DNA of 64,000 bases from Phorcus lineatus (GCA_921293015.1 OV121085.1:23077911-23141910); one strand, 5' to 3'; positions 22,952 through 34,707 are shown, counted from the stretch's first letter. Program-made: numbers and translations. Notes: generated by a model not told the origin, from the sequence alone.

Positions 22952-23375
22952 TAGTATATTTTGGAGATGATGCCTGCGCGGTTTTCGATGGATTTGTTTT
23001 GGAGTGCCTGCAGCCCACTGAGTGAGTCTGCAGTCTGTGAGTATGAGTATTTTGTTGTGGTGATTGTTGGTTGTAGGGCTAGCAAGATGGCAATAAGTTC
23101 TGCGGTAAGGACAGATTGATCATTTGATTTAAACTGTATTTATTTCCAGATGGTACAGGAAAGGGGGATTGATAAACAGGGTTGCCCCTATATAAATATC
23201 GTTCCCCGTGACGTGGACAGGATTTATACAACGTAACATGTAACATACATTAAAACAAGAAAGAAATTCATAAATACTTACAGAATATCCAAATACAATG
23301 ATCAACACAATCTATGAGCATGTACATTCAAAAGAGAACATTTACAACAACAAAAAAATGTGAGTGCTTTATAAA

Positions 23376-26075
23376 TCACTGGAATCGTTTGCTTAGGTCT
23401 ATAAATGTACAAACAGAATCAACAATTTTCAAGTTGGTGTCATCAGATAGTTTGTTATTACCAAAAAGAACAATTTTTAAATCGAAACCATTTACATAAT
23501 AAAAGCTGTTTGATCTTATACATGAATAGTTTTGGCAACAAAATAAGTAATGCATAGCATCTTCGTAATAGTAGTTACAAGAGCAGGTAGCAGAGCTTTC
23601 TATAAACCTGTCGAATTTGTGACCCTTAAGTTCACTACAGCCTAATCTTAAAGAGCCACTCCGTGAGTTGTTGGAGTCATATTTGCCAAACTTAATCAAT
23701 GGTGTCATTTGATCACAAAGTATTGACTGTTACCAAAAAGACACATTTTAAAGCTTACTAGTCTTTTACAGTGAAGGTATAACGTGGCAATAATGATCGA
23801 AAACCGGACAGTGGCGCGCGTCAAATAGTCAAACGTAATTTTGGAGACTTATCTAAAACAGCCAGGAGGGCAGTTAGGAGTTGATAATATTTGTTAGGTA
23901 ATATAACTAGTATCCATGTATATTGGACGTGATATCAACACCTCTGTGCATTTATAAGGCTGTTTTTAGATTTTCATGGAAAACCAGTATTTGTCATATA
24001 TATGTCTTTTTGACATGAAAAGTTGAGATGTTTTGATTTTATATCACCCCATATGACATTTAGGTCCGTATCAAATGTAAATAATATGTTATGAAAATCG
24101 CGGAGTGGCTCTTTAAACGACAAAGTGTTACCTGGTTTTGTCTAGTACCAAAATCTCTAAATGTTTTATGAACAATACAATCAATTTTAAATAAGCTTTT
24201 TTTTGAAGATAGCATACGATTGAGAGTCTTTAAGAGACACATCGAGATCATTCCACCCAGCAATGGCCGATGGTAGGAAGGAACGTTTGTAGAATTCGGT
24301 ATGACATACAGGAATTTGTAGGTTTTTTGATGTTCGGGTAATACGGTTTGAAAACTCGGACACTGCTGGAAGAACTAATGACGATAAATATTCTGGTGTC
24401 AAGTTAAGCTTCATTTTGTAAAAAAGACATAACTTGTGACGTTGTCGTCTCACAGCTAGCGATGTAAACCCTATTTCTTCGTACAGTTTTTTGTGGCTGG
24501 TACCTCTAACTGCACCACATATTGTCCTAAGTGCATCCAAATGTTGTTTTTCAAGTAATACTTCATGATATTTTGTACAGTTATCAAATATATGATCACA
24601 ATAGTCAAAAAGAGGAAGGATGTAGGAATTATAAAGTACATACAAAGTACGTCGACTCAGGCGGTATTTGTAGCTCCGCAAACAGTTTATCATTGGGCTT
24701 ACCTTTGAAATTATATTTTCAATGTGGGAGTGCCAATTACCGTCTGATTGGAAAGTCAACCCTAGATGTTTATGAGTACTGAAATCGTTTATTATTCTAC
24801 CTTTCATTTCTAAATTCGGTACTTGCGTACGTACTCGTTTCCTGGAGAATGTTATGCTCTGAGTCTTTTCAGTATTAAAATTGAAATTCTAAGTAAATCA
24901 TTATTAATGAGGCATGATGTTTCATTTGGGTCACCAATAATAACGTACAGGGAAGTGTCGTCAGCAAAAAGTCTTATATTGCATTTTATTTCGTCAACTA
25001 TGTCATTGATAAAAACTAGAAATAACAATGGACCCAAAACAGAACCCTGAGGTACGCCTGCTAATACTGATCTGGTGTCCGACTTTTGTCCGTTAATAAC
25101 TGTGTACTGGTTTCTATCAGAAAGATAACTTTCAAACCAATTCAATAATTTCCCCCGAATGCCATATTTTTTCAATTTGAATAAAAAACCCTTATGCCAT
25201 ACTCTATCAAAAGCCTTACTTATGTCACAAAAAATTGCTTTGACTTCTTTACCTTCATCTAATGATTTACTTATAAAATGATAAAGATGGATACTGGTAT
25301 ACCGTAGAGTCTCCAGGTGTGAAACCAGACTGCAACGGAGTAATAATTCTATTACTCAAAAAGAAATTATGTACATGTTTATGAACACATTTTTCAAAAA
25401 CCTTTGAAAGACAACTTGTCAATGAAATAGGTCTATAGTTGGAGCATAAATGCTTACTTTCCTTTTTATGGAGTGGGATAACAGATGCGACTTTCCAGAT
25501 ATCAGGAAAAATTGACTGGGATAGGGATAAATTGAATAAGTGACAGAGAGGAAAGGAAGTCCAGGAATTTCAAGGTCAGACCTATGCTTAACGTGCAAGT
25601 TATCCCCGACATATACTGCTACACCCCCTCCCCTAGTTGGACGATCCCTACGGAGAGGCATATGATAGCCGGGTAAAACTATTTCCTCATTCTTTATACC
25701 TGGATGAAGCCATGTTTCGGAAATGCAGATTACATCGAAGTCTTTTAGTTCTGCATATATTAAATCTACTTTTTCAAGTAAACTACATACGTTTACGTGT
25801 ACAATAAATATGTCAGCATTATCAGGACCAGGATTTGGGTGTACGTCGCCACAACAAAAGATTATTAGAAGAGTTATGCGTAAACCTGAAATGCCAAGAA
25901 AAAGAAAAGAAATTATTAGGAAGCACGAATTAATATCTAATCTAAGCTTACGATTGTTATAACAAATTGTACAGAAGGTCCCAATCCTTTGTCTATACAT
26001 CGCTATGTCAACTCCCATGGTGTGAGAAATAAAGATTCGAAGAAGAGTAGACATTGGATTAGGACTAGCATGCAT
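23376..26075 (-). pseudogene. LINE ORF2, AP endonuclease plus reverse transcriptase
   Basis: 26075-25419: GDVHPNPGPDNADI leader, then endonuclease (VHVNVCSLLEKVDLIYAEL, FDVICISETWLHP, DRPTRGGGVAVYVGD). 25175-24852: LSDRNQYTVINGQKS, GVPQGSVLGPLLFLVFINDI, NIRLFADDTSLYV (FADD in place of YADD). 24807-24187: KHLGLTFQSDGNWHSHI and LPLFDYCDHIFD. 23647-23376: LGCSELKGHKFD and SATCSCNYYYEDAMHYLF. Frameshifts occur between 25560 and 25180, near 24850 and near 24200. A MITE splits the frame at 23652-24112. Inactive. Confidence 0.85.
23652..24112. mobile_element. 461 bp MITE with TTAA target duplication, copy 1
   Basis: Inverted termini AGAGCCACTCCGTGA and its near-perfect partner CGCGGAGTGGCTCT, each flanked by TTAA (23648-23651 and 24113-24116). 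Deleting the element and one TTAA restores the LINE reading frame exactly as LCRLRLGCSE, which proves TTAA was the target and duplication. TTAA duplication is the signature of piggyBac (also Kolobok-type) transposases. No coding capacity. A second copy lies at 53124-55987. Confidence 0.93.
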
Positions 26076-26471
26076 GTAATTGATGAATAATAAGCCACAT
26101 AGATTGCTAAATGAAAGCTTGTATCCCAGATATTCATTGATAAATAATCATATGTACATTCATTCCTGTTGGATTGTTTAAACATTGCTTTGAATATTTG
26201 CGAAAGAGAAACATGATTGAAAGCAAAACAGAGAAGAAATAAAAGGATCAATTTTCCAACATAAAACATTGGAAGCAGGAAAAAGGAAAAAAAAAAAGAG
26301 CATGCCGCTCTGAGAAGCAAACAGAACATAAACATGTATATAACATAACGTACTAAGTACAAATATATACAAATTAATTAACAAGATGATTGTGTATCAA
26401 AAACCACTGTAGATAGGACAATACCTAATGATCGTCCACATGTACATGTTTTAGATGGTGAAAAACATGAT

Positions 26472-26473
<2 letters not shown>

Positions 26474-26507
<34 letters not shown>
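26474..26507. repeat. GT dinucleotide microsatellite
   Basis: Seventeen consecutive GT units, followed by AGGG. Confidence 0.95.
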
Positions 26508-26509
<2 letters not shown>

Positions 26510-27689
26510 GGACTCGATCGTGAAACATCATCACGAGATGCACGTGCACGTTGTCATTTGCTGTCCTAGTTGTGGGACTGCCGCCATGCGTGTCCCAGAA
26601 ACAGTTGGATAATGATCTTAGATATCAGGTGTTATGTTTTAAATTGAGGCTTGTTTTAAATGTTTCTTTTCAAGAAGAATCAAAGTTTTCTAGAAGAGAC
26701 ATTTTAAGGTCGTATGTGTGGTAGGAATAAGACATGTGGATAGCATTATTTAAAAAAAATGAGATTTTTGAACCACACACCTGTATGCAGATCACTGTAA
26801 TTGCATACATCTAGAGCAGCTTATGTAACTGTTCTAATGATGATAATCCCCTAGTCTAAATGAGTTTACTATATAGTACCAAAGCAGGTAATTGCTATCT
26901 GTTAAAATGTAGACATACAATGTATCTGTTCTTTGTTCTGAACAAATATACTCACTGTTACCAACATGTACCAAACATGTACAATAACCACATAATTGTA
27001 AATGGATGCAGTGCATGGACCTAAATGTAAGATTTAGAAACATTCTTTCTCTAGATAATAGTATTTGTATGCAAAGAAATTATCTGATCTTAATTTGCTA
27101 GTGAATAAACAATATTCATATTTTCTAAATGAATATATTACATGAAATAATGTAAGGTTGTATACATTTTGTATTAATTGCATGGGACTGTATGCAAAGA
27201 TGTAACTAATCTAATTGATTTGAACAGAGATTTATAATCAGTGCACTACTTTTATAGGTAATTATTTAGGTAATTGTATGTCCAAAATGTATCTCATATC
27301 ATAAGTTGTCCAGTGATTTCAGTTCCTGAAAAACTTTAAAGTTGCATACACTACTAATAAGGACACAAGATATTGTCTGTACTAATCATTAACTGATCTT
27401 ATGGATCTAATACATCCAGTGATCACATGTGCTTGATTCTATTATACATACCAAGCACCTACATGTATATAATACACTTGTATTCTAAGAAGCATCTTTT
27501 GCACGATTTGATCTTTGCTAAGTGATAACATATACTGCTAAGCAATGCAACTACACGTTAAGTACACACATCATATAAGACTAGTTATACTAGTGAAATG
27601 GATGGAGTTGTGAGTGTACTTACATGTTACACACAATCAAGACAACCCACAGGTAAAAAGAGTGCTGATTTGGGCATGTGAAATACAAG

Positions 27690-27870
27690 ATATTATATAT
27701 ATATACATACATATATATACATATACACACATACACATACATACATATACATATATGTATATACATATATGTATAAACATATATACACATATACTATACA
27801 TATATACACACATATATATACTCACACACACATACATATATACATACATACACATTCATATAAAGTATTC
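27690..27870. repeat. AT/AC-rich compound microsatellite
   Basis: Interleaved ATAT, ATAC and ACAC runs with scattered substitutions. Confidence 0.9.
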
Positions 27871-27913
27871 ACAAGGATCAACTTATCATTTGTGTACAAG
27901 TAAATGCAAATGA

Positions 27914-28813
27914 TCACTGGCTGGATCTTAATACAGATTTCAGCCTAGTACTCTCAAACACATCATCTAAGTGCGAGTTTGTGGATACTTTTTTCAGTGA
28001 TCCATCCTTGAGTTTAACAATCACCACACCTCCAGTAACCCAAGTAGAGTCAATTCTATTTTCTTTGGCCATATTTCTAGCTCTGCGTGCAAGAATTGCA
28101 CGCTCTTTGGTGAGGTCTTCGTTGACGAATACTCTGTAATGTGTTTTCACTTGTTTCAGTCTGGACCGATTTTTGATTAGTCCCATTTTCTTAGAGTTGG
28201 ACAAGAATCTCACTATTATAGGCCTTGCCCTTGTTTGGGGTGTCGGGGGGTACCGGGGTACCCTGTGACTGATGTCGATGTCATCTTCTGATAAGTCTAC
28301 CTCAATAGACTTTGCTAGATTGACCACAAGATGGTTTGAATTCTTCCCCTCTACCTCAGGAAGACCCATTATACGGATGTTGTTTCCTCTTGAATGTTGT
28401 TCTAGTCTATCCAAGCTATCTGAGAGGTTTTCAATTAACTCGTCTTTCTCAGCTATTTCTTGTTTGAGACTTTAGACTTCTTTATCTAGGTCGTCGTTTT
28501 TGTCCATAATGTCTTTCATTTGCTTCTCAAGTGTAGGCTGTATACATGCAGCAACTGCAGCACCAATTTTCATTATAACGGACTCGTTAGTGAATGCCTC
28601 CAGAAGCTGGTTAATGAAAATATTAGCTCCGCTATGATTTGAATTGCCCTGGTCCTCCATAGCTGGCAAAGATGAGTCGAGAGAGCTATCAAGAAAACTA
28701 CCCTCGATCGAGTCCCTAGTAAAATTGCACTGTCTTTTGGTGTTGTCGATATCGGATTCAGGAGACGTGAATACTTCAGCTCTATTAGGTTTAGAGTTAC
28801 CTGAGGTTTCCAT
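27914..28813 (-). pseudogene. LINE ORF1, coiled coil plus RRM-like, one premature stop
   Basis: Starts METSGNSKPNRAEVF at 28813. A single in-frame TAA at about 28472 interrupts it; the same frame continues to 27914. After the stop come a coiled-coil stretch (SLKQEIAEKDELIENLSDSL), the RRM-leading RGNNIRIMGLPEVEG, DDIDISHRVP, and RPIIVRFLSNSKK. This is the usual ORF1 layout of L1- and CR1-type LINEs: an RNA-binding chaperone that coats the transcript. With the stop removed it would be about 299 codons. It sits 5' of ORF2 in the same orientation. Confidence 0.8.
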
Positions 28814-29113
28814 ATAGGGATAGAGCTAGGTATACGAATGAGTTCAAGATATCACGACCGGGGTGATATGTAAATACCTTGTCACGTATTTTCGTGTGAT
28901 ATTGCAAATGGCTGATCGTGCAGGTGACAGGTAAGACACTTACAAAATGTCAATTTCGTGTCAAACGTGATAAAGTTCTGTCTACAATGTTTTAAAAAAT
29001 ATGGTGGGCTTACATGTGTTCACTTTTAAACATCACTGCTTCATCAGATTGGCATAGGGTAGAACGTATTCATTCCGTCTCTTCTCCGCTCAGGTAGACA
29101 CGACCTGCCATGG

Positions 29114-29121
29114 TGACGTCA
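29114..29121. promoter_or_regulatory. CRE palindrome TGACGTCA at the 5' end of the LINE
   Basis: Part of a longer palindrome GGTGACGTCACC, about 11 bp inside the 5' terminus of the full-length LINE. A consensus cAMP-response element at this position suggests an internal LINE promoter that could respond to CREB/ATF factors. Function is inferred from position and consensus alone. Confidence 0.45.
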
Positions 29122-30787
29122 CCGGAAATCCTTGATCATTTGGAAGCCTGTGCTTGTAGGTGTGTTGCTCGGGTTGCCGCATCTGTAGCCCAAGTCCTGT
29201 GGTGCGTGCCTCGGGGTCCTTGGACCCGTCGGTGTATATGTGGCACCAGTCTGGCCAGTTGTCCTGTACATATTGTAGTGCGATAGAGATGTGTGTTGAT
29301 TTTTTGTGTGGGGAGAGGTGGTATGGGGTGGTGTATGGTGTTTTGTGTGGGTAGGTTGATGTGGTGTATGTCAGCTTGTTGTATGCGTGTTGCAATGGGT
29401 TGGTAGAGTTGGTATTTTTTTTAGATGTTACGTACCTTGTTTTGGTTTTCACGAGTGTTGTATGAGGGGATCCTTCGAAGATGCGGCCTAGAAGTTTAAG
29501 GTGAGTTGATCCCTTTTGATTGGGAGGGGAATTTCACGAGTTAGTGCCAGCAGTATTTCGAGGATGTGTTCCTTTGTGCGCGTGTTGCTGTTTTGAGTGC
29601 TTGGTATGCTGTTTAGGGTTTTGATTAGTTTAGGTTTAAGTGTGTTGTATATTGGAGAGCCATAGTCCAATTTGGACCTAATAAGTGAGGTATAGAGTTG
29701 AAGTAGAGTTTGCCTATTTGCTCCCCAGTTGAAGCCCCATTTTCAGCCCATAGGCTGACTTTATTTAGCGCGGTCTGGAGTAGTTTAGTAGCGGTTTGGA
29801 GGTTATTACGATGCCTTCGAAAAGGTCATCCACCATAATATTGAATAGTGTGGGGCTGAGTATTCTGCCTCGTGGGGTGCCTTTTTTTCAAAAGGAAATT
29901 ATCAGATTGTTGATTTTCGACCCCGACATTCTGGAGGAAATCCGGGATGTAGTTAATTATGTTGCCTGATAGGCCTTTGGAAATGAGTTGAGTGATGAGG
30001 CCGTTATGCCACACCACGTCGAAAGCTTTTGAGAAATCCAGGAATATTGCCAGAGTGTATTGTTTGCGAATTTGGCCGACTTTGATTTCTTGTTCGAGAC
30101 GAGCAAGATTATTTAGGGTAGATCGACGTCTCTGAGCCACTCTGGTCGTTATTTAGGGGATGTAAGTTTAGGTGGCTGTGGAGGCGATGTTTTACCATCC
30201 TCTCCATTACCTTGCAAAGGTTGGAAGTTAAGGATATTGACCTATAGGAGTTGGGGTTCCCGGAGGGCTTATTTGGTTAGGGATAGGGATTACTACTGCT
30301 TCCTAATTATTTCTCAGGATGCGAGGTCTAGCCCTGTAGCCGTTCCCTTTTTCCTATTATTTAGTTGGTTGATGGGTTGGTTGTTTAGGAATGATGGGTA
30401 TAGTATATTTGTGTTGTTGGAATTGTGGTGAGTTGTTGGTGTTGCTTCTTGCAGTAGCGAGTTGTGTTGCCAATGCATTGGCTTTAGCTTTAGGTGTTTT
30501 GGTTATTCATGGGTGGGAGTTTGCTTCTGCGTTTGCCGCCACGGATGACTCTGAGTTTGTTCCACACTTGTGTGGACTTGGCCCTGCCGTTAACTCCTCG
30601 CAGAAGCGTTTCCAGTGTTGTTTTTTGGTGTTTTTAATTAGTGTATGTACTTGGTTGTTTAGTTGTTAAGCGTGTGGTAGTTATGAAATGTCGCGTTTTG
30701 CTTTTTTAAATGCAGCATTACGCTGCTTACGCGCGTTTTCCTCAGTCCACCAGGGAACCTAGGGTGCTCCATTATTGCATGCGTATA

Positions 30788-32447
30788 CACTGTAAACAAT
30801 TACCGTTGAATTAACAATCCATGTACCGTTTTTTCTATACGGTAAAATACTGTTGTTCTTTTTTACGGTGCATCACTGTAAATAAAATTGTCCTACTGTC
30901 GATCTACCGTTATTCCCATACAGAGCGAAACCGTGATTTACTTTACCGGCAAAATACTGTTACAATACCATAAAGACGGTAATGCATGTTTGTTTTAGAG
31001 AATTGTGGGGTATAATACTGTAAAGTACCGTTTCGAATTGCATCATGGGATGTAATCCGGGTATGTAGTTGATGGGCGCCATTTTTCGGAACCACGTTTT
31101 TATCCAGCGGTAGGCCATATATGGCACTGTGTGGTATTTGAAAGGGTATTTTATTTTGTTTACGGATTTTTAGATTATTTACATTTGGTATTATGTAGTT
31201 GTTTATATTCATGCTGCTATCAACTTCCGTAGGTTTATTTTGGAGCGTTCTGTAGACGTTTGTCAAGCTGATGGTAACTTTCACTTGTGGGATTTGGCTC
31301 ATCTATTTGATCTCATTTTTTATGACTCTGGTTTATATGATGTTATAACGAAAGCTCAGTTAGGTTATTCAGGTTAAGTACCGATTTTTACTTTTGACTC
31401 TAATTTGACCAAAAATTTAGTTGTTTAACATGAGATACATGACAAAGAAAATAGTCCCTTTGTATTGTCATATTTCCATTGTTACTCAGATTTATGTTTT
31501 AAGATAGTTTTAAAACACCAGCATAAATTTCCATTGCATAAAGCTAACATAAGAGTTGAGAAGTCATAATAATACCATGGTACAATAATATGTGACCATT
31601 TTGCGAAATGTCAGCTTGATGCTGGATTTTTAAATGAGGTGTAGCCTACCAAGAATGTTTGAGAGAGTTCTTGCACATTCTAGTCTGCAGACAAAATCTA
31701 TATATTTAAGTTGATGCAAAAAATCCTGCTCTGATGATTTATTTACAAATCTTTTGTGATTTTTGGGTTACTAAAGATTGTCTTTTCCGAATAAATATCC
31801 AATGTTTAACTCAATTGGTATGTTGTTTTTTGAGACAAGTTAATGTTAACTATTTTCACTGTTGCATGTTCTATTGGCAAGCTGTTTTGTCAGTTAAGAC
31901 AGACTGATTGAATTTATAGATCCCTGGGAACCCTTCAGTTGTTTCTATTCTCATCCCTGTGCTGTACCAATGGTATATTGCATCTGCTTGGCAACAGAAT
32001 CATGTACATACAGGGCTTTACTGTATCTATACAGTGTTTGTACCGTATCTATGTATCTTAGTACGGTATATTGCTTGGCAGTTGGATGATTGTACCGTAC
32101 CTACGGTAAATTACATGGCAGCTGGTTGCCAGCAAGTAACCGTAACTACAGGGTTGTACCGTATCTACGGTATATTGCCTGGCAGCTGGTTGCCAGCAAT
32201 TTACCGTAACTACAGGGTTGTACCGTATCTACGGTATATTGCCTGGCAGCTGGTTGCCAGCAATTTACCGTAACTACAGGGTTGTACCGTATCCACGGTA
32301 TATTGCCTGGCAGCTGGTTGCCAGCAATTTACCGTAACTACAGGATTGTACCGTATCTACGGGGTCACAGTTTCTTAAAACGGTAACTTGCTTGCAACCA
32401 GCTGCCAGGCAATATACCGTTTTAAAATACGGTAATTGTTTACAGTG
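30788..32447. mobile_element. 1.66 kb DNA element with CACTG termini, CMC-like
   Basis: The left end CACTGTAAACAATTACCGT and the reverse complement of the right end CACTGTAAACAATTACCGT are identical over 19 bp. Both sides carry TATA (30784-30787, 32448-32451), a possible 4 bp target duplication. Termini beginning CAC and a short duplication fit the CMC (CACTA/Mirage/Chapaev) group, but that is inference. ACCGTA/TACGGT words are scattered through both subterminal regions. The only longer frame (30943-31302, minus) matches nothing I know. Non-autonomous. Confidence 0.8.
32089..32360 (+). repeat. 64 bp tandem repeat inside the CACTG element
   Basis: About 4.2 copies of a 64 bp unit holding TTGTACCGTATCTACGGTAT, CTGGCAGCTGGTTGCCAG (palindromic) and TTACCGTAACTACAGGG. 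A partial inverted unit (CAACCAGCTGCCAGGCAATA) follows at about 32390-32420, next to the right terminus. Confidence 0.9.
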
Positions 32448-32451
32448 TATA

Positions 32452-33894
32452 TAGTAGGCAAGCGGCCATGTTCTCTATATTTTATCATCAACCTACCCTA
32501 TTATGTCCACTCCCCGTCCAAAAAGGTCCTCTCCACACCTTTATTTCTGGGTCCCCTCCTCCGCTGCCTTGTTGATTTTATAATTTGGCAAAAACTAATT
32601 AATTACTCAAGCAAATAACTTTCAATTGCACAGAAATCTTTATTACGATAGCAACTATGTGTGAAGATATCTATAACATTCAAGCTTCTAAGGATAGGAA
32701 AATACACTTTCAGAATGATCATCCCCGTTTAGAAAAACATAAGTGCGTTGAACTTCAACTTTATATGGCAATTACGCTTTTTTCTTGAAGTTTGTGCAAC
32801 CAAACGCTGCACCAATATATTCCTTATCCATGTCCTGACCATTCACTAATCTAACTAGTTAAACCTCGCAATAAGGAGAAACGAGCAATGGAATCGGACA
32901 CCTGTTTTTGTCGCCATCTTGGAACGTCCCCTCCCTACCGAGTACACGACAGTGACTATTGCATGTCGCACTTGCAGCTCAATGGTTCTGTTGGGGCGAT
33001 AAGTTCTTCATCCGTGTACATACTCAAGTGATAGATAAGCAATTGATTTTAGGCTAATCGTAGGATCGTTTAATCGATTTATAAGGGATTATGGCTTACA
33101 TGGATTATCAGAAATAATCATTATTTGAATGCCCAAACATTAAAGCTTTTCGTTCTACCTTAGAGATGTTTCATTTTAATGGAAAGTTTAATCTGTACGT
33201 CATTGTTTGTTTGACCCAAAATGGAAGTGAACTTGGCATGTTCGCATGTCCCTTTCACCCACCAATGAAAATGCTAGATATTTTAAGATCGGTTGCCCCT
33301 TAAACATGTAGGTCAAATCGTCATTGCCATTTACTATTTCTACCAAAAATAAGTGACAAAAAAAGTCTATTACACCAGTATATCTTATATACATTGCCAA
33401 ATATTAGAATAAAATACTGTCTTCAAAAAGATAATTAAAATACTATCATTTCTTTGCGAGTTTGAGCATTTCTGTTTTATGTTTACAATAATACAAGGTT
33501 ACAAATCTAAATTTGGTCAATAATATTTGGAATTGTACGCAAATCTCTTTATTAACCTATTGTTGCACATCCCTCTCGACATATGCCACTTATTTCAAGG
33601 TATCTTTATCGATCAGACAACATGGAAATTAATTAATGTTCATGAGCAAACTGAAACGCTCGTTGGTCATGGAAGAAAGCAATACAGACTTGCTATTTTC
33701 TGATTGCAAATAGAAAAAATAAACCTCCCTCAGCCAAACAACCATGTGTCTTGGGTCCTTAAATTTTTCCGCCTTACTTAACTAGATAGCCATTTTCCAT
33801 TTCATCTAAGCTTTGGAACTTTAAATAAGATTCTTCATTATAATATTTCACAAAATAACTATATCACCATCAAATATCAAGACAAGACTTCTTT
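32452..33894. other. No gene recognised; one dispersed-repeat stretch
   Basis: Mostly AT-rich. About 32955-33025 (ACTATTGCATGTCGCACTTG, then AGTTCTTCATCCGTG) recurs in diverged form at about 51593-51655, so it belongs to an unnamed repeat. Downstream of the presumed TMEM39 transcript end. Confidence 0.4.
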
Positions 33895-33907
33895 AAAAAC
33901 ACCATAT

Positions 33908-33913
33908 TTTATT
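33908..33913 (-). promoter_or_regulatory. Likely poly(A) signal of TMEM39
   Basis: AATAAA on the minus strand, about 800 bp downstream of the TMEM39 stop codon, with no other minus-strand gene between. This would give a 3' UTR of roughly 34707-33890. Confidence 0.45.
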
Positions 33914-34139
33914 GATCGACTTGATGATACAAATACACTGAAAAGGTACTGAATAAGAAGTGACAGGTGCTGACCAGCCCATTGAATGTTTTGCCAGTTA
34001 GACATTTTGATTAACATATATGAAATGAAAATAAATATCTAAATGATTCTACACACATGATAATCCTTGTTCACCAGCCACCATCTCTCATGAAACGACC
34101 ATATAATAACTAAATCATAACATCCGACAAAATGAGCCC

Positions 34140-34380
34140 CCTCAAAGTCTAAAATAAGTATATAAGAACCTCCATCAGCTAAGGAGTCCCTCACAAGGTT
34201 TCAACTTTCTAGGCCTTTTCTAGAGAAGCTAAAAATAGGTTTTTTAAGGGCATGTCCCTTATTAGGGGTCACACGGTCACCATATCTATATATTAAAAGC
34301 CTCATTAGTTAAGCAGTCTCCGCAAAAGACTTCAGATTTCTTGAGTCAACGGTTCTTGTGAAGAAATTGAAATAGTGACG
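34140..34380. repeat. Dispersed low-copy repeat, TMEM39 locus
   Basis: Contains the phrases TCACAAGGTTTCAACTTTCTAG, AGGGGTCACACGGTCACC and a CTCATTAGTTAAGCAGTC-type block. Diverged copies of the same text lie at about 35560-36110 (two to three copies), 36566-36616, 57150-57250 and 59430-59790. They may be old duplications around this gene. Confidence 0.55.
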
Positions 34381-34707
34381 GACGGACACCATGCCATAAG
34401 CTCCAGATGTGCTGAAAAGAGTTACAATACATTATTACAAGTTATAACATAGATAGAGTTGAGCGTCTCTCTGCCAGAAGATCCTCCTAACACAAAGCAT
34501 TTGTGCTTCACATAAAATGTATACTTGCACTTAAAACACACCTTCATTCAGAGTCATACATGCAGGGACAATGATCCTTTGTACATATAGCGCTTATCAG
34601 TAACACCAGTTAGTGTCAGTGCCTCATCAAAGGCAGCTGTTGTAAGCACATGAGTATCCAAGAACCTGTTCAAGCCCCATTTCTTACAGTGTGTATCTAT
34701 CAGCAGC

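Larger units (their letters stand above)
26080..27910. other. AT-rich interval between LINE ORF1 and ORF2, with microsatellites
   Basis: Too long to be a normal ORF1-ORF2 spacer. It contains a GT run (26474-26507) and an AT/CA-rich microsatellite (about 27690-27870), and repeated ACATGTAC words. The open frame over 27614-27913 is only microsatellite. No terminal repeats were found, so whether this is an insertion or native LINE sequence is open. Confidence 0.4.
23127..29131 (-). mobile_element. Full-length CR1/jockey-group LINE, 6.0 kb, nested
   Basis: Bounded by an 11 bp target duplication TTGATCATTTG (23116-23126 and 29132-29142) lying within the RNase H coding sequence of the older LINE; removing one copy rejoins RLPNDQ to SVLTAEL. 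In element order: a short 5' UTR with a CRE-like site, ORF1 (28813-27914), a 1.8 kb AT-rich interval, ORF2 with endonuclease and RT (26075-23376), and a 3' end TGGAAATAAATACAGTTT without poly(A). ORF2 is frameshifted and a MITE interrupts its 3' part. The clear duplication argues for target-primed insertion in the jockey/CR1 style. Confidence 0.85.
20650..30765 (-). mobile_element. I/R1-group LINE with RNase H, split by two insertions
   Basis: Three minus-strand pieces form one element. 30765-29142: EN-RT linker (PWWTEENARKQRNAAFKKAK) and RT (LAIFLDFSKAFDVVWHNGL). After an internal deletion that removes the YADD region comes the RT thumb end (MDYGSPIYNT..REIPLPIKRDQ), then the start of RNase H (IYTDGSKDPE..RLPNDQ). 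23115-22954: SVLTAELIAILLALQ and DSLSGLQAL. 21703-21011: LLWISAHV, then QTGHTRLNTH and CPHPETIQHIL. The interruptions are the CR1-like LINE (23127-29131) and a Tc1 element (21706-22951). About 2.8 kb of the host LINE remains; it lacks its endonuclease and is inactive. A 20 bp repeat at 21609-21647 duplicates part of RNase H. Confidence 0.82.

Noticed and set aside
27614..27913. Tyr/Ile/His-rich ORFs on both strands
   Set aside because: Pure AT/AC microsatellite translation.
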